From Spirochaetota bacterium (GTDB taxonomy: Bacteria > Spirochaetota > Spirochaetia > DSM-27196 > PWMO01): a stretch of DNA of 7,482 bases. Under the pieces are notes generated by a model. It worked only from the letters and a program-made list of their open reading frames with translations. It did no database searches and was not told the DNA's origin. Made by a program: the position numbers and the translations under genes. Positions 1 to 6,130 of the stretch are shown piece after piece; the first letter of the stretch is position 1, and each line of letters opens with the position of its first letter. The stretch lies in NCBI GenBank assembly GCA_009908735.1, contig JAAAOR010000094.1, forward strand, positions 1-7,482. The letters run 5' to 3'.

Positions 1-1
1 C

Positions 2-265
2 TGCTTGGGCCTGCCGTCGCTGGTGATGACGATTGCCGCCAACCAGGCTCGTATCGCCGACGAACTGGCCGCGGCCGGCGTGGCGATCCATCTCGGCGGG
101 TTGCGCGATAATCGGATGCGTCCGGAGCGTATCGGTGAGGCGGCGGCTCTACTGTTCGGCGACCCAGGTCGGCTGGCCGGCATGAGCAAGGCTGCGGCCC
201 GCCTGGTCGATGGTCGCGGGGTGGAACGAGTCGCCCGCGCGCTGCACTCGAAGGTTGTAGCATGA
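2..265 (+). CDS. pseG: UDP-2,4-diacetamido-2,4,6-trideoxy-altropyranose hydrolase (PseG), C-terminal part
   Basis: The reading frame is open from the first bases, so this is the 3' end of a gene that begins upstream; about 87 residues are visible. PseG removes UDP from the 2,4-diamino hexose intermediate of pseudaminic acid synthesis in the cytoplasm, giving the free sugar used by PseI. The visible part begins with CLGLPSLVMTIAANQ, the PseG-type loop 'GLPSL...A.NQ', followed by IADELAAAGVAIHLG and the closing VDGRGVERVA, all typical of the C-terminal Rossmann half of this GT-B-like hydrolase. Its stop overlaps the next start (ATGA at 262-265), so the two are translationally coupled. A PseI-type synthase 1.3 kb downstream supports the call. 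A related NeuC- or LegG-like hydrolase is possible, but the motif and context favour PseG. The N-terminal catalytic half cannot be checked here. Confidence 0.82.
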   Translation, partial: CLGLPSLVMTIAANQARIADELAAAGVAIHLGGLRDNRMRPERIGEAAALLFGDPGRLAGMSKAAARLVDGRGVERVARALHSKVVA

Positions 266-930
266 AGACTGATGCATCATGGAGAGCGCCGCGCCGGGTG
301 TCTGCCGTTGTCGACAACGACAGCTGGATCCTGCCCTGGGCCGAGCGGCTCGTGGATAGGTGCCGGCGCGAACTGGGCGATGACGCTGCACTGGTTCGTA
401 CCTACGACGCCATCCCTGAGGGCGACGTGGCGTTTTTTCTCGGGTGCACTGGCTTGGCTCCGCCGCAGGTGCTGGCCCGAAATTGGTTCAATCTCGTGGT
501 GCATGAGAGTGCGGTGCCCAAGGGCCGTGGATTCGCCCCGCTAACTTGGCAGGTTCTGCAGGGGCGGAACGAGATCCCGGTTTCGCTCCTGGGTGCCACG
601 GAAGAGGCGGACGCCGGCCCTGTCTACCTCCAGCGCACGTTGCGGTTAGAAGGGCACGAGTTGAATGCGGAGCTGAGGTCAGCGCAGGGTCGTGTGACGG
701 TCGACCTCTGCATCGAATTCCTGGCTGCGAATGATCCACCGGATGGCGTCGCGCAGAATGGCGAGCCGACCTGGTACCCGCGCCGGACATCTGCGGACAG
801 CAAACTGGACCCACACCGCACTATTGCGGAGCAGTTCGAGCAGCTGCGGGTCGCTGACAACGAGCGCTATCCGGCTTTTTTCTATTATCGTGGTCACCGG
901 TATGTGCTGCACATCGAGAAGAGCGGATGA
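262..930 (+). CDS. Sugar N-formyltransferase, first of a tandem pair
   Basis: 222 residues with a formyltransferase (Fmt/ArnA N-terminal type) core that would move a formyl group from N10-formyltetrahydrofolate to an amino sugar. The signature runs from N77 through H81 (NLVVHESAVPKGRG) to D117 (EEADAGPVYLQ). The His-to-Asp distance of 36 residues matches my recollection of ArnA (His104, Asp140). The usual Asn two residues before the His is Val79 here; N77 sits four before. No anticodon-binding or other C-terminal Fmt domain follows, so this is not a methionyl-tRNA formyltransferase. The C-terminal part (PRRTSADSKLD, EQLRVADNERYPAFFYYRGHRY) recurs in the next gene. The start at 262 overlaps the pseG stop and has GAAGG at 250-254. 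Lying between pseG and a pseI-like gene, it probably formylates a pseudaminic acid precursor, perhaps in place of PseH acetylation. The exact substrate is inferred. Confidence 0.8.
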   Translation: MKTDASWRAPRRVSAVVDNDSWILPWAERLVDRCRRELGDDAALVRTYDAIPEGDVAFFLGCTGLAPPQVLARNWFNLVVHESAVPKGRGFAPLTWQVLQGRNEIPVSLLGATEEADAGPVYLQRTLRLEGHELNAELRSAQGRVTVDLCIEFLAANDPPDGVAQNGEPTWYPRRTSADSKLDPHRTIAEQFEQLRVADNERYPAFFYYRGHRYVLHIEKSG

Positions 931-1622
931 CGCGATACATTGTTGCCACTCGCAAGCCTTGGAACCTTGCCGCGTACTATCGATGGGCGAAGCGTCTCCC
1001 CGGGCATTGGATTCTGGTGACGGAGTCGGATCATCTGGAGGCCGCCGTTGAGGAATTCGCACCGCGCTATGTGTTCTTTCCACACTGGTCCGAGCGCGTC
1101 CCTGGTTGGCTACTCCAGCAGACCGAGTGCGTGTGCTTTCACATGACGAAGCTCCCGTACGGCCGAGGTGGAAGTCCGCTGCAGAACCTGATAGTGCGGG
1201 GGCATCGTGAGACGCAATTAACGGCCCTGCGGATGGTTGAGACACTTGATGCTGGACCGGTTTACGGGCAGCGGTCCCTGCCGTTGGTGGGTCGAGCAGC
1301 CGAGATTTTCGAGCTCGCCGCCGAGCAGGCCTTCGAGCTTATCGACTGGATTGTGGCCAATGAGCCCGAACCTCGCCCGCAGAGTGGTGAGGTAACCTAC
1401 TTTTCGAGGCGCCGGCCGGAGGATAGTGAGCTGCCGATAGCAGCCGATACTTCGCTCGAGCAACTCTACGACCACATACGGATGCTCGATGCCCCAACGT
1501 ATCCTGCTGCATTCCTGCAAGTTGGTCGGTGGCGCATTGAGTTCAGCAACGCAGATTTGCACGATCGGACAGTCTGCGGGCGTTTCCGGATTACGATGCG
1601 GGATGAGACCGATGAATCGTGA
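927..1622 (+). CDS. Sugar N-formyltransferase, second of a tandem pair (PseJ-like)
   Basis: 231 residues, homologous to the preceding gene but clearly diverged. The core reads CVCFHMTKLPYGRGGSPLQN with H72, then ALRMVETLDAGPVYGQ with D108; the His-Asp spacing is again 36. The residue two before the His is Cys70 instead of Asn. The shared C-terminal block is FSRRRPEDSELP, then LYDHIRMLDAPTYPAAFLQV. FHM...LPYGRGGSPLQNL is the form I associate with formyltransferases in nonulosonic acid clusters (the PseJ group), which use a UDP-linked 4-amino sugar and lead to 7-N-formyl pseudaminic acid. The link to PseJ is from memory. The gene begins in an ATGA overlap (927-930) with the first formyltransferase and runs 11 bp into the likely pseI start at 1612, so all four genes appear coupled. 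Whether it acts on the same amino group as its neighbour is unknown. Confidence 0.8.
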   Translation: MTRYIVATRKPWNLAAYYRWAKRLPGHWILVTESDHLEAAVEEFAPRYVFFPHWSERVPGWLLQQTECVCFHMTKLPYGRGGSPLQNLIVRGHRETQLTALRMVETLDAGPVYGQRSLPLVGRAAEIFELAAEQAFELIDWIVANEPEPRPQSGEVTYFSRRRPEDSELPIAADTSLEQLYDHIRMLDAPTYPAAFLQVGRWRIEFSNADLHDRTVCGRFRITMRDETDES

Positions 1623-2712
1623 ACATATCGTTATCGAGGGCCGTCGAATCGGGCCGGGTGAGCCGCCCTTCGTGATCGCCGAAGTGTCGGCTAACCATAA
1701 CGGTGACCTGGAACGGGCGAAGAAGATCATTTCCATGGCGTGCGAGCGGGGCGCGGACGCCGTCAAGCTGCAGACATACACGCCCGACACGATGACGATC
1801 GACTGCGACGAGGAGCCGTTCCAGGTCAAGGAGGGACTGTGGAAGGGATACAGTCTCCATGACCTCTATGCGTGGGCGCAGACGCCATTCGATTGGCAGA
1901 GTGATCTGTTTGCCCATGCACGGTCACTGGGCTTGACGGTGTTCAGTACCCCGTTTGACGAGACTGCGGTGGACCTTCTTGAGTCTCTGGATGCGCCGGC
2001 TTACAAGATCGCCTCGTTCGAGATCGTCGATCTTCCCTTGATTGCGCGGGTGGCGCGAACCGGCCGGCCCATGATCATGTCGACCGGGATGGCGTCCGAT
2101 CTGGAGATCCAGGAGGCGTTGGAGTGCGCGCGTGACAATGGCGGCGACGAAATCGCGCTACTCCATTGCATCAGCGCCTATCCTACGCCGATCGAGGAGG
2201 CGAACCTGCGTACGATACCGGTCATGATGGAGCGGTATGGTGTGCCCATCGGCCTGTCTGACCATACCCTCGGCACCACTGCTGCTGTTGCTGGTGTGGC
2301 GCTGGGTGCAACGCTGCTGGAAAAGCACGTGATCATGGATCGTGCGCAGGGCGGGCCTGATGCCCCCTTTTCTCTGGAGCCGCAGGAATTCGGAGAGTTA
2401 ACCGAGCGCGTGCGCGAGGCTTGGCTTGCGCTCGGGACTGCGCGCTCCGGTCGCTCGCGATCGGAGGAATCCAGCGTGGTGTTTCGGCGCTCGGTGTTCG
2501 CGGTCCGGGAGATTGCGAAGGGAGAGGCGTTTACGCGGGACAACGTACGAGTCATTCGACCGGGCAATGGGCTGGCCCCACGGTACTACGAGCGGGTGCT
2601 TGGGGGCCATGCTACCCGTGCCCTGCGCCGCGGAGAGCCCCTTGGGGCCTCGGACGTGAGCTCGCTCGAGGGAGAGGGGCTGTCGATGGAGCGCGACGGT
2701 GAGGCGCGCTGA
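1612..2712 (+). CDS. pseI: Pseudaminic acid synthase (PseI)
   Basis: 366 residues from ATG 1612. PseI condenses phosphoenolpyruvate with the 2,4-diamino-2,4,6-trideoxy-altrose sugar to give pseudaminic acid. The N-terminal TIM barrel (NeuB family) shows PPFVIAEVSANHNGDLERA near residues 15-35, ADAVKLQTYTPDTMTID, TVFSTPFDETAVDLL, APAYKIASFEI, MSTGMAS, HCISAYPTP and GLSDHTLG. The EVSANHNGD form resembles PseI rather than the NeuB form (roughly AE.G.NHNG). A C-terminal SAF/antifreeze-like domain follows at about 292-348 (RRSVFAVREIAKGE to HATRALRRGEPL). The total is slightly longer than the usual ~345-350, owing to a hydrophilic tail. The frame extends upstream to 1489, but homology starts at the IEGRRIG region. 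ATG 1612, preceded by GGGATGAG at 1600-1607, is the best start; ATG 1603 is the alternative. It overlaps the formyltransferase stop. A legionaminate-type synthase is less likely. Confidence 0.9.
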   Translation: MNREHIVIEGRRIGPGEPPFVIAEVSANHNGDLERAKKIISMACERGADAVKLQTYTPDTMTIDCDEEPFQVKEGLWKGYSLHDLYAWAQTPFDWQSDLFAHARSLGLTVFSTPFDETAVDLLESLDAPAYKIASFEIVDLPLIARVARTGRPMIMSTGMASDLEIQEALECARDNGGDEIALLHCISAYPTPIEEANLRTIPVMMERYGVPIGLSDHTLGTTAAVAGVALGATLLEKHVIMDRAQGGPDAPFSLEPQEFGELTERVREAWLALGTARSGRSRSEESSVVFRRSVFAVREIAKGEAFTRDNVRVIRPGNGLAPRYYERVLGGHATRALRRGEPLGASDVSSLEGEGLSMERDGEAR

Positions 2713-2730
2713 AACCGTGGGGGCCTCGCA

Positions 2731-3450
2731 ATGACTGGGTTCTCGGAATGGGCAAACACGGGGCCGGCGCTTGTCGTCGCGGCACATCCGGACGACGAGG
2801 TCCTGGGCTGCGGTGCGACCATGGCGGCACTGGCAGATGCCGGTGTGCGGGTGGAAACGGTCTTTCTGACCGACGGCGAATACGCGCGGACTGGAGCCAC
2901 TCCTGCGGATGTACAGCGACGGCAGGCGGCGGCAGACCGTGCGCAGGAGTTGCTGGGCGGTGCTGGAGTCACTTTCGGGGATTTCCCCGACAATCGCCTC
3001 GACTCTGTGCCCCTGCTCGAGATCGTGCAGTTCATCGAGGCCGCGGTTGAGCGGGTGCTCCCGCGCCTAGTTCTCACGCACCATTCGGGTGACCTGAATG
3101 TCGACCACGAGGTCGCCGCACGCGCCGTGCTCACCGCTTGCCGCCCAATTCCAGAGTCCACGGTGCGGGAAATTCTGGCTTTCGAAGTCCTCTCGGCCAC
3201 AGGCTGGGGAACCGCAGGCGTGGCGAGCTTTCAGCCGACGGTGTTCTGGGCGGTTAAGCATACGTTCCAGCGTAAGATAGCCGCGCTGCAGGCCTACCAG
3301 GAAGAAATGCGCCAGGCGCCGCATGCGCGCTCCATGGAGGCGGTGCGGGCGCTGGCTGCCCACCGCGGCTCCAGTGTCGGAGTGCCGCTTGCCGAGGCAT
3401 TCGAACTCGTGCGCTTGGTCAGGCAACCGGGATCCACCGAAGGAAATTGA
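2731..3450 (+). CDS. PIG-L/LmbE-family N-deacetylase
   Basis: 239 residues matching the PIG-L (LmbE-like) family of zinc-dependent deacetylases, which remove N-acetyl groups from sugars. The first motif, VVAAHPDDEVLGCGAT, places H19, D21 and D22; the second, THHSGDLNVDHEVAARAV, ends in D125-H126. His19, Asp22 and His126 would be the zinc ligands and Asp21 the general base, by analogy with characterised members. VETVFLTDGEYAR and FPDNRLDSVPLLEIVQFIE are also typical. There is no signal peptide, so it should act in the cytoplasm on a nucleotide sugar, free sugar or CMP-sugar. It starts 18 bp after the pseI stop, with GGGGG at 2719-2723 as a possible weak ribosome site, and its stop overlaps the next ORF (TGATG). 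Beside two formyltransferases it may expose an amino group for formylation, but its substrate cannot be read from the sequence. Confidence 0.85.
   Translation: MTGFSEWANTGPALVVAAHPDDEVLGCGATMAALADAGVRVETVFLTDGEYARTGATPADVQRRQAAADRAQELLGGAGVTFGDFPDNRLDSVPLLEIVQFIEAAVERVLPRLVLTHHSGDLNVDHEVAARAVLTACRPIPESTVREILAFEVLSATGWGTAGVASFQPTVFWAVKHTFQRKIAALQAYQEEMRQAPHARSMEAVRALAAHRGSSVGVPLAEAFELVRLVRQPGSTEGN
3440..3444 (+). promoter_or_regulatory. Ribosome binding site for the small ORF at 3450
   Basis: AAGGA lies inside the last codons of the deacetylase gene, 5 nt before ATG 3450. It is better placed than the sites of several neighbouring genes. Together with the TGATG overlap it is the main reason to take the small ORF seriously. 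Confidence 0.45.
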
Positions 3451-3629
3451 TGCGGGCGGTGCCATCGGGACGGGAGAATGTGTCACATTGGTGGGCGGAT
3501 CACTCTAAATCAGCGCAGTCCGCCATTGCAGCACAGTTTTATCGGGCGATATCGGGCAGCGAGACCCGCACTTCTTCGTGGGAAACGTGCGTGAATCAGG
3601 GTGCAGAAGAATCGGAGAGCGTGCCGTGA
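3450..3629 (+). CDS. Small ORF of 59 codons, unknown function, possibly a gene remnant
   Basis: I do not recognise this protein. It starts in a TGATG overlap with the deacetylase stop, has AAGGA 5 nt upstream, and ends in a GTGA overlap with the likely GTG start of the next gene, so it fills an otherwise unexplained 175 bp gap exactly. The product is hydrophilic, begins MRAVPSGRENVSHWWADHSK and continues through AAQFYRAISGSE. There is no signal peptide or membrane segment. The 'WWADHSKS...FY' start loosely recalls the N-terminus of some SAM-dependent methyltransferases, but the catalytic part is absent. It may be the stub of a deleted gene, a small coupling peptide, or a chance frame in an intergenic gap. 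Codon use looks less GC-biased at third positions than in the flanking genes, which weakens the coding case. Confidence 0.35.
   Translation: MRAVPSGRENVSHWWADHSKSAQSAIAAQFYRAISGSETRTSSWETCVNQGAEESESVP
3614..3619 (+). promoter_or_regulatory. Ribosome binding site deciding GTG 3626
   Basis: GGAGAG lies 6 nt before GTG 3626, and nothing comparable precedes GTG 3578 in the same frame. This supports the shorter start of the glycosyltransferase-like gene, which then overlaps the small upstream ORF by GTGA. Confidence 0.5.
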
Positions 3630-5077
3630 AGGTGGAGTTTCTGGTGGACATCGTGCCGAGGGACGCACCCGTCGGCGCGGTCTTGAAGGCTCGGCTCAAC
3701 TCGAGCTGTCCGGACTTTGCCATTACTCCGACGTTCTTCGGAGATGGCGACGGACGTGCCACGCTGTTGCAGTCGCTGCGCTTACGGCCAGATATACTAG
3801 TTACACCGTGGTACAACGCGGATCGCACGCTGGAGATATGGGCTCGCGCGCGAATGTCTGGCGCAAAGCTAGTACACTTCCCGTCGGAGCAGTTCTTTAG
3901 TCACTCGTTCGACGACGAGAAGCTTAACGCATCGTGTGCGGATGCCTATCGTCGCCACGTCGCAGCGGTTTTTGTATGGGGGCAGTACTATGCGCGTCGC
4001 TTGGTAGAAGACGTGGGTTTCCCGCCGGAGCGAATCTACGAAGTTGGCTCGCCACGATTGGAATTCGCCCGTTCCGAGCCGCCTTCGGCACCAAGAGAGT
4101 ATAGTGGCCGTCGGCCCCGTCGCGTACTCTTCGTGTCGGATTTCACAATCGCCGACCTCCGCTCGGAGTCGCAGCGCCATCGGTTCACGCGCACGTATGG
4201 CGTTCCGCTATCCAGCTCCGATGTGGAACAGCTTGGGCATGAGCGGCGCTACATGCTGGATACGGCACTCAGGGTGACGACTGGCTTGAATCTGGAAGCC
4301 CGAGTCCGACCGCATCCCGGGGAAGATACGACACTGTACACCGAAGCGTGTACAGGATCGAGGCTCGAGTACGCCGACCCAACGCGACAGTTCTCGGAAG
4401 ACCTGGCTTGGGCCGACATCGTTGTTGGTTATACAAGCACATCTGTTTTCGAGGTCCTGGCGGCAGGCCGCATGTTTCTGGCCCTGCGCTCAGAAGAGCC
4501 GCCGCGAGTTGTGTGGCGGGAAGCGCTCGAGGACCTCTACAGCAAACATACCGCCGAAACACTGCTGGAATACCTTGGCATCGAGGAACCTGCGCAGAAG
4601 GGATATGCAACGATTGAGCGCGCGCGATATTGTATCGGGAACATTGACGGCGCCTTCGACCCAGTGGAAGCACTGGTGTCCGCGCTTGAGCAAGTTCAGG
4701 AAAGCGCCGCTTCGAATAAACTCACATATCATGACAGCTTTCGTTCGGTTCGCGGAGCAGCGCGAGCGCTCGCCAAATTCTGTGCCTTCCGGCTATTCTC
4801 CAGCAAGCCTTGGCAGCGGCTAGGAATGTGGCAGCCGTCGGCGGTGCGTAGCCGATTGTCCCCAGGGCACGCGGTCTCCGATCAGATATTGCACAAGTAT
4901 TGCGCGGCGGCAGCTTCGGCACCCAACGCTAGCGCATCATGGTGGCGGCCTGTGGAATGGCGGGCCGGACGATGGTGCTGGTCGCCGGTGAAAGACCCCG
5001 ACGAGGGCCGTGATGGCAGATCCATGCCGAGTACGGCCCCTGGGCCATCGTTCGACGTCGCGTCACATAGGACGTAG
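3626..5077 (+). CDS. GT-B-like surface carbohydrate biosynthesis protein, candidate nonulosonic acid transferase
   Basis: 483 residues from GTG 3626. The frame is open further upstream (GTG 3578), but GGAGAG at 3614-3619, 6 nt before GTG 3626, and the clean start VKVEFLVDIVPRDA favour 3626. It resembles 'surface carbohydrate biosynthesis' proteins with a GT-B fold: an N-terminal domain ending near GAKLVHFPSEQFF (E88), a linker, then RRVLFVSDFTIADL, RVRPHPGEDTTLY (H230-P231) and DIVVGYTSTSVFEVLAAGR (T270-S273). An 'HP' motif followed by an 'S/T-S' motif is what bacterial CMP-sialic acid transferases and CDP-glycerol transferases use to bind a CMP-type donor. Next to pseudaminic acid genes it is a good candidate for the transferase of that sugar, but this is inference. 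The last ~65 residues are Trp-, Pro- and Gly-rich with no family-like features and may be a divergent or frameshifted tail. No membrane segment is evident. Confidence 0.68.
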   Translation: MKVEFLVDIVPRDAPVGAVLKARLNSSCPDFAITPTFFGDGDGRATLLQSLRLRPDILVTPWYNADRTLEIWARARMSGAKLVHFPSEQFFSHSFDDEKLNASCADAYRRHVAAVFVWGQYYARRLVEDVGFPPERIYEVGSPRLEFARSEPPSAPREYSGRRPRRVLFVSDFTIADLRSESQRHRFTRTYGVPLSSSDVEQLGHERRYMLDTALRVTTGLNLEARVRPHPGEDTTLYTEACTGSRLEYADPTRQFSEDLAWADIVVGYTSTSVFEVLAAGRMFLALRSEEPPRVVWREALEDLYSKHTAETLLEYLGIEEPAQKGYATIERARYCIGNIDGAFDPVEALVSALEQVQESAASNKLTYHDSFRSVRGAARALAKFCAFRLFSSKPWQRLGMWQPSAVRSRLSPGHAVSDQILHKYCAAAASAPNASASWWRPVEWRAGRWCWSPVKDPDEGRDGRSMPSTAPGPSFDVASHRT

Positions 5078-5158
5078 CTCACTTCGAGGTACCGTTGCGC
5101 TCCGAGCTGTTTGGAGTAGGGTTACGAGGTCAAACTAGGAGCCAGGGGAGGAACCATC
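5078..5158 (+). other. 81 bp spacer between the transferase-like gene and the decarboxylase gene
   Basis: This is the only real non-coding gap inside the gene cluster. It holds the ribosome site for the downstream gene at its end. I see a weak CTCC/GGAG inverted repeat near 5100-5116 with no T-tract, and no convincing -35/-10 pair. It may be a junction between two cassettes or carry a weak internal promoter, but the sequence shows neither clearly. Confidence 0.4.
5144..5153 (+). promoter_or_regulatory. Strong ribosome binding site for a TTG start
   Basis: AGGGGAGGAA, with GGAGG at 5147-5151, lies 7 nt before TTG 5159 and 10 nt before TTG 5162. No ATG or GTG occurs in frame at the expected distance, so this site fixes a TTG start for the decarboxylase gene. 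Confidence 0.65.
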
Positions 5159-6130
5159 TTGTTGCTTCGAACATTGAGAAAGCGTGTGCTGGTCACCGGT
5201 GGTGCCGGTTTCATTGGCTCCCATTTGTGCGCTCGCCTCCTGGATAAGGGGCATGAAGTGCTGTGCGTGGATAATTTTTTCACGGGTAGCAGGGAAAACC
5301 TTCGCGGTCTTCTAGACTCGCCTCGATTCGAGGTGATGCGTCACGATATTACCTTTCCGCTGTACGTGGAGACGGACGAGATCTACAATCTGGCCTGCCC
5401 GGCCTCGCCGGTGCATTACCAATTCGACCCGGTTCAGACAACGAAGGTGAGCGTGAGCGGCACGATCAACATGCTCGGACTCGCCAAACGGACCGGAGCG
5501 AGACTCGTGCACGCCTCGACGAGTGAGGTGTATGGCGATCCAGAAGTCCATCCGCAACCTGAGGAATATGTCGGCCGCGTCAATCCGATCGGTTTGCGTG
5601 CCTGCTACGATGAAGGGAAACGGTGCGCGGAGACGCTGTGCTTCGATTACTTGCGTGCGCATGGTATGCAGACGCGGGTCGCGCGGATTTTCAACACCTA
5701 TGGCCCGAACATGCAGCCGAATGACGGGCGAGTGATCTCGAATTTCATTGTCCAGGCGTTGCATGGCGAAATGATCACGCTCTACGGCGACGGCAGCCAG
5801 AGTCGCTCGTTTTGCTACGTGGATGACCTCGTCGACGGGTTAATACGGCTGATGGAGTATGCAGGCGATTTGCCCGGACCGGTCAATCTTGGCAATCCGG
5901 AGGAGTACACCATACGGGAGCTGGCCCAACGGATTATCGAATTGGTAGGCTCTGACAGCGAGCTCTCGCTCCGCCCGTTGCCGGAAGACGATCCGAGGCG
6001 CCGCCAGCCCTCGATCGAACGCGCGCAACGGCTGCTTCACTGGCACCCGGAGACCGGACTGGATAAGGGGCTATCCCGCACCGTAGAATATTTTCGGGCG
6101 CTGAAGGCCGCCGGTCTGACCCGTGCCTGA
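5159..6130 (+). CDS. UDP-glucuronate decarboxylase (UDP-xylose synthase)
   Basis: 323 residues of the extended SDR fold. The enzyme oxidises UDP-glucuronate with bound NAD+, decarboxylates it and reduces the 4-keto intermediate to UDP-xylose. Visible features are the NAD site [11 protein letters not shown] (residues 12-22), [37 protein letters not shown] (STSE at 120-123), [14 protein letters not shown] with catalytic Y150 and K154, [20 protein letters not shown], and [20 protein letters not shown]. 'RxCYDEGKR', 'FNTYGP' and 'PxHYQ' are hallmarks of the UXS group, which separates it from generic 4,6-dehydratases or 4-epimerases. The length matches bacterial UXS (about 310-325) and no membrane anchor precedes the domain. 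The start is TTG 5159 (or TTG 5162), set by a strong ribosome site. It overlaps the following glycosyltransferase by 8 bp, which suggests the two work together and that the glycan contains xylose or a derived sugar. Confidence 0.9.
   Translation: MLLRTLRKRVLVTGGAGFIGSHLCARLLDKGHEVLCVDNFFTGSRENLRGLLDSPRFEVMRHDITFPLYVETDEIYNLACPASPVHYQFDPVQTTKVSVSGTINMLGLAKRTGARLVHASTSEVYGDPEVHPQPEEYVGRVNPIGLRACYDEGKRCAETLCFDYLRAHGMQTRVARIFNTYGPNMQPNDGRVISNFIVQALHGEMITLYGDGSQSRSFCYVDDLVDGLIRLMEYAGDLPGPVNLGNPEEYTIRELAQRIIELVGSDSELSLRPLPEDDPRRRQPSIERAQRLLHWHPETGLDKGLSRTVEYFRALKAAGLTRA

Noticed and set aside
262..930. Methionyl-tRNA formyltransferase
   Set aside because: The core is a formyltransferase, but the protein is too short, lacks the tRNA-binding C-terminal domain and lies in a nonulosonic acid operon beside a homologue.
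679..1245. 188-codon frame on the minus strand
   Set aside because: It is antisense to the two formyltransferases, which have clear motifs and coupled starts. It has no recognisable motif.
1489..1611. Upstream extension of the pseI reading frame to 1489
   Set aside because: The extra 41 codons overlap the coding 3' end of the second formyltransferase, show no PseI-like sequence and have no ribosome site. ATG 1612 (or 1603) fits the family better.
2586..3200. 204-codon Ser/Arg-rich frame on the minus strand
   Set aside because: This is antisense to pseI and the deacetylase. The Ser/Arg/Thr-rich composition is the usual artefact of reading GC-rich genes backwards.
3450..3629. Small ORF as a PseH-type acetyltransferase
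   Set aside because: At 59 residues it is far too short and it lacks the GNAT acetyl-CoA loop (Q/RxxGxG/A).
5111..5139. Possible promoter in front of the decarboxylase gene (TTGGAG with a weak -10)
   Set aside because: The -10 candidate (ACTAGG) is poor and in a GC-rich genome such matches are common. Not enough to call.
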